From assembly GCF_000699445.3 (NCBI RefSeq), contig NC_067196.1:90987364-91051363 (forward strand): 64,000 nucleotides of DNA, given 5' to 3'. Shown here in pieces: positions 24,601-33,600 of this stretch (position 1 is the stretch's first letter; each line of letters begins with the position of its first letter). Source of the stretch: Schistosoma haematobium (Eukaryota; Platyhelminthes; Trematoda; Strigeidida; Schistosomatidae). The position numbers and the translations under genes are program-made. The notes below the pieces were generated by a model. The model did no database searches. It was not told the origin of the DNA and was given only the letters and a program-made list of their open reading frames with translations.

Positions 24601-27600
24601 TATTTTAATGGTTTAAACTAATTTTACTATGTCACTGATCATTCATTTGTGTTAAAATTTTCAGTTATTAATTCATTTCTTATAATTCATTGTTTATATA
24701 TTGCTATTTATCAGATACCGAATGGAACATTTAATGAAACAGAAGAATCTATGCCTGGAAGTACTATATATTATCCAACGAAAATTCAAAGTAGGTTGAA
24801 TTTCATATAACAGAATCAATGGAATATTGATGATAATTTTATTCAATCCTTTATGTTAAATCCATTAGAGAACTCTAAGTAGATGAAATCTGAAAAAGTT
24901 TCTTCAAAATCTTTATATTTATATATGTATACAATATCAAAGTGAGGATCTTCAATACGAACGTCAAGGCAGTTCTACTGTACGGAGCTAGAACTTGGAG
25001 AACTACAACAACCACCATCAAGAAGGTACAAGTATTTATAAATAGTTGTCTACGCATGATACTCAACATCCATTGGCCAGATACCATCAGTAACAGCCTT
25101 TTGTGGGAGAGAACAAACCAACTTCTAGCTGAAGAAGAAATTAGAAAAAGACGATGGAAATGGATAGGACATACATTACGCAAATCATCAATCTGCATCA
25201 CGATGCAAGCCCTGACTTGGAATCCTGATGGGAAGCGGAAAAGAGGAAGGCCAAAGAACATATTACGTCGGATAATAGAAGCAGATATGAAAAGGATGAA
25301 TAACAACTGGAAGGAGCTAGAAAGGATTACCCAGAACAGGTTTGGATGGAGAATGCTGGTGAGCGGCCTATGCTCCTTCATGAGGAGTAACAGGCTTAAA
25401 TAAGTAAGTAATAAAAGCTAGAAATCATTTTCGAAGGATTGGAGAATAAAATTTACATGGTAATGTTTAATTGTTGTTTTAGGACTGTAATTGATCAGTT
25501 TCAATACTCGTAAGTTATTAGTATTTGATCACAGATGCCTTAGAAATATTGCTGGCGTCTGCTGGGATCACCGGGTAAGTAATAGTGAGATTCGACAAAG
25601 GCTATTAGGGAATGATGGTAAATTAATTGATGAGGTTGTAAATCCTCATCGACTGAGATGGTTGAGCCACGTGTTACGTATGCTTGAACACCGATTACCA
25701 CGACGTGCAATGTTAACCTGTGTTGGAGATGGTTGGAAGAAAGTTAGGGGCTGCCAAACCAAGACGTGGCATCAGTGCTTGAAGCCACTAACTGGTAGTC
25801 TGAGTCATGTTGGTAGATACTACTAGACTACTTGGTTGAGGTCCGCGTGACTGTCGTAACCAATGGTTTAAGACTCTGTGTGACATGGCTCAGAATCGAC
25901 CACAATGGCGTAGGTGTATACACTCTCTGTCTTCCCTTAAACTAAGAGATTAAAATCGCTTCATATCTTTCCTTCTATGAACTAATTCTTTCTTCTTGTA
26001 CTATATCTCTATATGCAATCTTTCTTTTATATATTACCACCTCTGAATTAACTACTTTTATGAATCCGGTGTTAATCTTGTTGTGTTTACGAGGTATGGG
26101 AACTTGGACCGATGCATATATTTGCCTGGTCCTACGTTGTAGCTGACTGACTGACTGCGTTAGATGATGTTTCATAGAATCATTCTTAAATTAATCAAGA
26201 TCACTCTCATACTTTAGTTCTACCTAATTTTATTTGTGTCTTATTATATCAGATGGTATTTTACACGAAATGAAAGACATGACTATGATTACTTTACTTA
26301 CTTACGCACGTCTGTTACTCCTCTTTGGGAAGCATAGGCCGCCTATCAGCACTCTACATTCAAGTCTGTCCTGTGCCGACTGCCACCAATTTGTTTGTTA
26401 CACATATGATAGTTGCTAAAAATACCTAGTGATGATATGCAAAGATGTAATCAAACTATGAAAATTTATTTATGAATCCTTCACAATTGAATATTCAACT
26501 ATAAGTTTTAAAGTGACTTACATTTCCTGGTGAATTCCTTCTTTAAACTGTAGTAATTCATATTCATATTATTGTGCTTGTTTGACTTTTTTTTATAGAT
26601 AATGCCTATTCACCTTATTACAAAAACACTGCGATAAAAGTTCCTGCATTCTTGATAAAGTCGAACACCTTGATGGAGTTTATACCAGATCCAAGTAGGT
26701 GGAGTTAAAACGAATTATTGATTTTTAATTACGTGATTATAGCTTCGTCTTTATCACTAGGTGAACAAAATGTAATTGATTTTCCTACATTCGTTTGAAT
26801 GTCTATTAAAATTAAGTTTTCATCATTAATGTAAGGATGTATGTAACTCGTAAACGTACTCCATGGTTTAGTTCTGATTTTTTCTTCTTCTTCTTCTTCA
26901 TATCCCGTTACAATAAATGAATTCTTGTTTCACAATCAATCCTTTTAAATATCAAACTGTTAATCTCAACCTGATACATGAATAGTACTTAAGCACCTTG
27001 TTGGAATCACATAGACTTTGTATCATTAGAGATTATGTAGTAAAAATAGCGTCAAAGGTCTTCTCATATTTTATTGTTATCGAAGAAAATTTTCCGTATG
27101 ACTTACTATATAAAACGGCTGCATAATTTTGGGATTATTTGACATTTACCTTAACGATTTGTCGATTCTTGAATATTACCCATTATACTTTACTGTTCTC
27201 CATTATCCTTTCTCGGGCTTTTCAGATAAGATTTATCTGTATTGTGAAGAGTGCTAAAGGCAGTTAGCAAGGTGTATCGCAATTCTTTTGAGGTCATTAA
27301 TAATATAGTTGTGGATAGACATCTAAAATCTTGAAAACTGCTGGAAGGTGTTGTCAGATATCAACCCTCAACTTCATTTATGTCTTTCTCCATGTATATC
27401 TTCTAGTAGAACGAGATGTCAATACATTAGAATCCATGCACGCAAGCTAAAGTATAAAACTTCTACAATACTTTATGTTGTAAAGACACTACGTGTAGAA
27501 CAGGTTGTAAGAGTTGAGCTAGACAATAGTCTGTATTCTCAAACATGTTTCTAACTAAAAGTTGTACAGACTTTTGCTTTATTAAAATAACGTTTAATTC

Positions 27601-30600
27601 TAGACAGTTCATTGACTTACTTCATATACACATGTATGTAATCATCGACTATTGGAATCATTTTGGTAAAAGAAATTTGTTAAACTACTGTGTGCCGAGG
27701 ATTTCATATCGTGATAAACATAATACTGAAATTTGTTAGTAATAATAACCCTAATACCGCTACTGTAGGGAATGAGAACAGAAGTGGATTACAGAATTTC
27801 TTGGTCAAATCTGAGAACCATACAGTAAATACTTCATTTGTAAAATATTCATCAATTATATCAGAATTTGTTGTTCCTTCGTTTCCGTACCAATTATTCT
27901 CTGTTCTCCTTCTCTTCTCGATTTCCTCAACTTTCTGCCTCCAAGCATTCCACTCTCGATTGATGATAAATACTACTTATATCTGTTAACATCAGTAGCA
28001 CAAATCATACTACTGTTACTGATGGTAGTAATAACAATAATTATTATTACTATTATTATTGTTATTATTATTATGAAAAGTAGTTTTGCATGTTATTATT
28101 ATTATTATTTAAACACATAAACATTAGTACAAGGAGGCACCAAGTTGATATGCGCCACATAAATCATTCGATTTGTGTGAAGGCTGTGATACTGCCCGGG
28201 TGCACAGACCGAAGCAGCTGGTTTTCTTAGGGAGCCACACTCCGAGCCTTCGACCTGAAGGTCTGATCCACAAGGCAGTGGAGAATCGTGAGGCGATGCA
28301 GTCCCCTATTATCCGGTGACCAACAATTGGTTCATACGCCATTTGTTCCCTCAGGATACTGGAGCCCATGTGCACCATTGGTTTGGAATCCGGTTAAAAC
28401 GCCGAACATTCGCTTTTCTTCCTCTCAATTTCGTAAACAACACCCCCGCCACGAGAAGGCAATGAGTATGACTTCGCTGGCAGAGGCTATATAAGCGTGG
28501 CCATGTGAGAGCATTTTGAGAGGGAGAACGGACTCTCCCCACTCTCGGCCGTACCAGGCCATTCGGGAGCAGTTTTGCATCTAACTGTACATGATCCGAA
28601 AACCTTATTGGTACAGAAGTGTCAATTATCAACAATACTGTTTATAATTAACTGTGATCACTCTATTTAACCTTGTTTTTATTCCATCCATATTTTTTAC
28701 AGTCACATAAATATTGTATCAAATAAGACAGAACCATACTTTTATGAGGTATTCAAATTAGGTTTGGAAAATTTAAGATTTTAATAATGTCAGTAATTGT
28801 CTTATAAGTATTGGGTTGTGGAGATTAATGAGTTTGGATTGATATTACGAATGGATCAATGCTAGACCGCCAATGAAAACCTAGAAGCATTGGACGACCG
28901 TTTCGTCGTATTATAGGACTCCTCAGCACTGTGTATCCACGATCCCGCACACAGTTCTCGAGCCCGAGACGTTTGGTCTCGCGCGTGAACGCCTAATTAA
29001 TGATACTTAAACAATAATAATAATCAATAAAAATTACAAATTGGTTGTTATGGCTGTGAGTCAGAAATTGGACAAAGAGTTTAGTAATATCACTTTATCC
29101 ACAATTTGATCACAAGACAGTTCTACTCTACGGAGCGGGAACGTGCAGTACTACCACAACCATCATCAAAACAATACAAGTACTTCTAGACAACTGTTTA
29201 CACAAGATACTCAATGTCCGTTGACTGGATATCATCAGGAACTGTTTACTGTTGTAGAGAACAAACCAGCTTCCATTTGAATTGGAAATTAAGTGGATAA
29301 GACATACACTACGGAAATCACTAAACTGCATAACTAGGCAAGCGTCAACTTGGAATCATGAAGGAAAACGATAAAGAGGTAGGCCAGTGAACACACGGCG
29401 CCGAGAATTGGAAGCATGTATGAAAAGGATGAATAGGAACTGGAAAGGATTTTTCAGTACAGAGTTGGTTGGAGAATGCTAGTGGGCCACCTATACTCTT
29501 TCATGCCGGATAATAGGCGTAAGTATTTCAGTTAGTATTGTCGCTAGGTCCAAAATTATGTGATACTTCCACAAGTTTCAATAAACTTAACACAAAAATT
29601 CACTTTGAAAGCCTGATTTACCATAAAACAAACGGCTTTATCCCTGTATTTAACAAAGTCGAACAACTTAAAACAACCATTGTAAACTACCGCAATCGAT
29701 ATATCAATACAGGGTTGACAACTAAATGGCTATTTCTAAGAATATAAATCTCAACTATTGGATCTATTGCGAAACAATGATGTAGTGCTGGGTCACCCAA
29801 ATAAAGGTGCCGTGATTGTCATCGTGAATCGAAATAACTATGTTTTGAGAGTATTTTGTATTCTCTCTGATACCAACAAATTCCTAAAAGAAAAAGTCTA
29901 AAAAGTTGCTTCAAGTCAAAGTGAACAGAAATTAACAAAAATCTTTTAGGAAGTAAACAACAAATCAATTACCAATGGAAACTTCAATGAAAAACCTAGA
30001 CCAACTGGATTCATTATTCCATGACTATATGGCCTACCTAATGTACATAAGAAAGATATCCCTCTACGTCCTGTACTAGATATGAGTAACTCGCCATATC
30101 ATGCCATCACCAAATAGCTAGCTGGAATTCTTCGATCAGTCAGAAATCAACTAGATAGATAAACCACTGGTGATTTGTTTGATGCACTATCAAGTGTTAA
30201 CATAACCGGAAAGAAAATGACGTCACTAGATATACCCTCTATTTTTAAAAATGTACCTCCAACGGAAATAAACTGCCTACTATGTGACTATATTGAAAAC
30301 AACAGACTCGATATCGGTGTTATAGTACATTATTTAAAGGAAATACTACTCCGATGCACTCTTGACAGTCAATTTAAATTTGACTCTGAGTTCTATAGAT
30401 AAACTGACGGCAAAGCGATAGGGTCACTGCTCGAGTCACTTTTAGCTGACCGTTTTATAGCTAATCTCTAAAACACTATACTAAGGTCATCACTTGACAG
30501 CTTTTATCTATAAAAGGATTACTAAGACGACACGTTTGTGACAAAAATATCAATGTCAACGACATCGTGGATGTATTTATTAACTGTCATTAACTAATTA

Positions 30601-33600
30601 AGTTCACGACTGAGTCAGAGTCGGATTCAGATTTCCACTTCTTAAATGTTTTGGTTAAAAGATCTGACGGTTCTCTGCAAAGGTTAAAATAGAGAAAGCC
30701 AATATGGAATGGTTAATACATGAATTTTCAAAGTTGGGTCCCACTGGAAGAAAAGAGAAACCTAATCCATTCTCTCCGTATATGGGTTAAACGTATCTGT
30801 ACGGAAGATACGATCGATATCGAAATTGATAAACTAAGGTAGATACTGATCAATACTGACTATCCACCTATATTCATTGAAAAAAATCTGAAACCGAAAC
30901 AACAACGTGAAAGAGTGTCCACAGCAGCAAAGAAGACTCTCTCCATAAACATCTAGTTTGAAAGTGATACTGCAGCAAAAATTCTGAAAAGTGGACATTC
31001 AAGATGTCTAATGAAAACGATTTAGTCACCCTATATTTCGAAATTGTGCGAAGGTTAAACTCCCACTTTGGGCGAAATCAACGAGCAGCTTAATAGCTAT
31101 TTAATGGAAAATTATTCACAACTTACCACTTTTTTACTAGACGATTACACGATTGTACATTATAAGTAAATGAAATTGGTGGAAAAGAGATTTTCTTCAC
31201 CGAACAGTCTTCTTATTTATTCAGTAGCACAATACTATCTCATGTAAACTACATATTGTGAATGAATATAATATTTAGGTTATATAGGCGAATAAAACAA
31301 TGATGATATTAATTAAACTCAATATAAGAATATTTAAAAATAAACAGAAATTAGATAATAATCAACATATTCTCACTGGTGACTGGCTTCAAGAGGTATA
31401 TCCTGGAGTTCTAGTGAGCAGCAGTGACCAGTGGAGTTCAACCAGGTCTTTTGTGAGACGGTAGCTCACTGGAGACAATGGTAGATGTGTCGATCAATTT
31501 CGTGGATTAGTTGAAGTTAAACATTAACACCATTGCATGCCTGCCAGCTCAGTGGTCTAATGGTTAAGCTCTCGCGCACGAGACTGATAGGTACTGGGTT
31601 CGAATCTCGCGAGACAGGATCATGGATGCGCACATCTGAGGAGTCCCACAATAGGAAGAAACGGCCGTCCAGTGCTTTCAGGTTTTCTTAGGCAGTCTAT
31701 CTTCGATTGACTCATGATCTCAACTATTGAAAAATTAGACAGACAAAATGAAATTGAAAAATAAATAAATAAAAAACAAGAAAAAAAAGAAAATTAAAAA
31801 ATCCATAAAAAACAAAAAAAAAATAATTCACACACAAAACATTATAAGAATTAAAGTTCTAATAAACACCCATTGACAAAGTACCAGTTTAAAAGAACTG
31901 CAAGGTCTCGTAAATAGTTCATGTAGTTTATATTGACACTATTGTAATAAGTGTTCTCAAAGAAAAATCCCTCATCAATACACCTAATTTTTTTTTCATG
32001 TTCAAGTTTGCTCTGATCAAACATCATGCGGTGAATGCCTCAAACCAGGTGCATTCGCTACAAAATGTTATTGGTGTCCAAGAACAAGAAGGTGTACTAA
32101 TACTCATGATAGTTATGGGAGAATATGGAAGAAAGGAGAGTGTCAAATACAGGTAAGAGATTCGACTTTTACTCTATTGTACCATTAAGTATTATGTTAT
32201 TCTTTGAAATTAGTTTCGTCAAATTGTTAGCCTATAATTGGTTCTATTGGAATACGAATAACTTACTGACTCTATAAAATTTTATGTGTCTATACTTTGT
32301 GTCAGTGTTCGTAGAAAATCATGTAGTTCAGATAAAGAAGTTGACGACGTTTAGGTGCTTCAAAATGCTTGTAAGCATACTGTGATATCTTGAAACCTGC
32401 TGACTAATATCACGCGGCGAGTCACTAATCAGAATGCTACTTCTAAATTGATCTGTTATCTACTCTATAGATTGGTGTCTCTGACTCGATCTATTGTAAG
32501 CCCGACCAGCACTAATGACCTTGACACGTTGATTGCCTTTCTATCGATCCAGCAACTTCCATCACGTTTCTAGACCACATTCTCAGCACATACACCACAA
32601 TCAAGTTATATTTACAATCATTTTCAATCTCCAATTCTCTTTTTGTTCAGCGGTCAGTCTAGAAACATATTCTACAGTTAACAGACATAATAGCATATCA
32701 TCTATTCAAATTCCACTTACTATCCAGTGAAATAAAAAGCCTTCTAGAAATCTTCACTAAAGTAGTACTCAAACAAGGATTCAATACAGAACATGTAGTG
32801 GACACGCTACGTTTCCTCGCTGATTACAAACATTGCTTACTTTCGCCTGTTTCTGCCAATGAGGCATAGGCCGCCGATCAGCATTACCCAAACCACTTTG
32901 TCCTGGGCCTTACTTTCTAGTTTTATCAAACTCGATAAAAAAACGCTAACCAAAAAAGAAAATAATTCACATTTACAACCATACCAAGTCGTATATTGTT
33001 TATTAGCAATGACTCCTTTGAAATGTAAATCATATGGCTACATTGTTTCTTTTTCTAGAATAGTAAAAATTGTACTGTTCAGAACGATGTTCTAACTACT
33101 CCGATCCGAAATATCATCGGTGTAGCAAAATCCTCGATCAGAAGAAATAAACTTACAAATCTCACACAGAAAATTACAAACAACAAATTATCAGAACATG
33201 TACCCAATACGACTACTGTTCAAGTAATTCAAGTTAATAAAACATTGAGTATTCAACTAGGCAATATGTTTTTTATGCTTCAATATATAATTGATAGTTC
33301 GTATATAATCTTATGGATGTCAGCGACTGTATTCATTATTCACTTTATTGCTAGGTTTGAAGCTGTCATGAGTTCGCTTGATCTACAAACGAGATGCAAG
33401 ACTCAGTGACCAAAGATCAGTAAGCTAGCTATTGATGTGTCCCAGCCCCGCTAACTAGAGGGAGAAGTCCAAGCTTGGAATGAGAAGTATATTTTGCAAA
33501 CAGCCAGAAACGAGCGATCACAACAAACACAATTCAAAACGTATATATACAAATATATATAATCGATATTGCCATGGAAGTTTTCTAAACATTTAATCGA

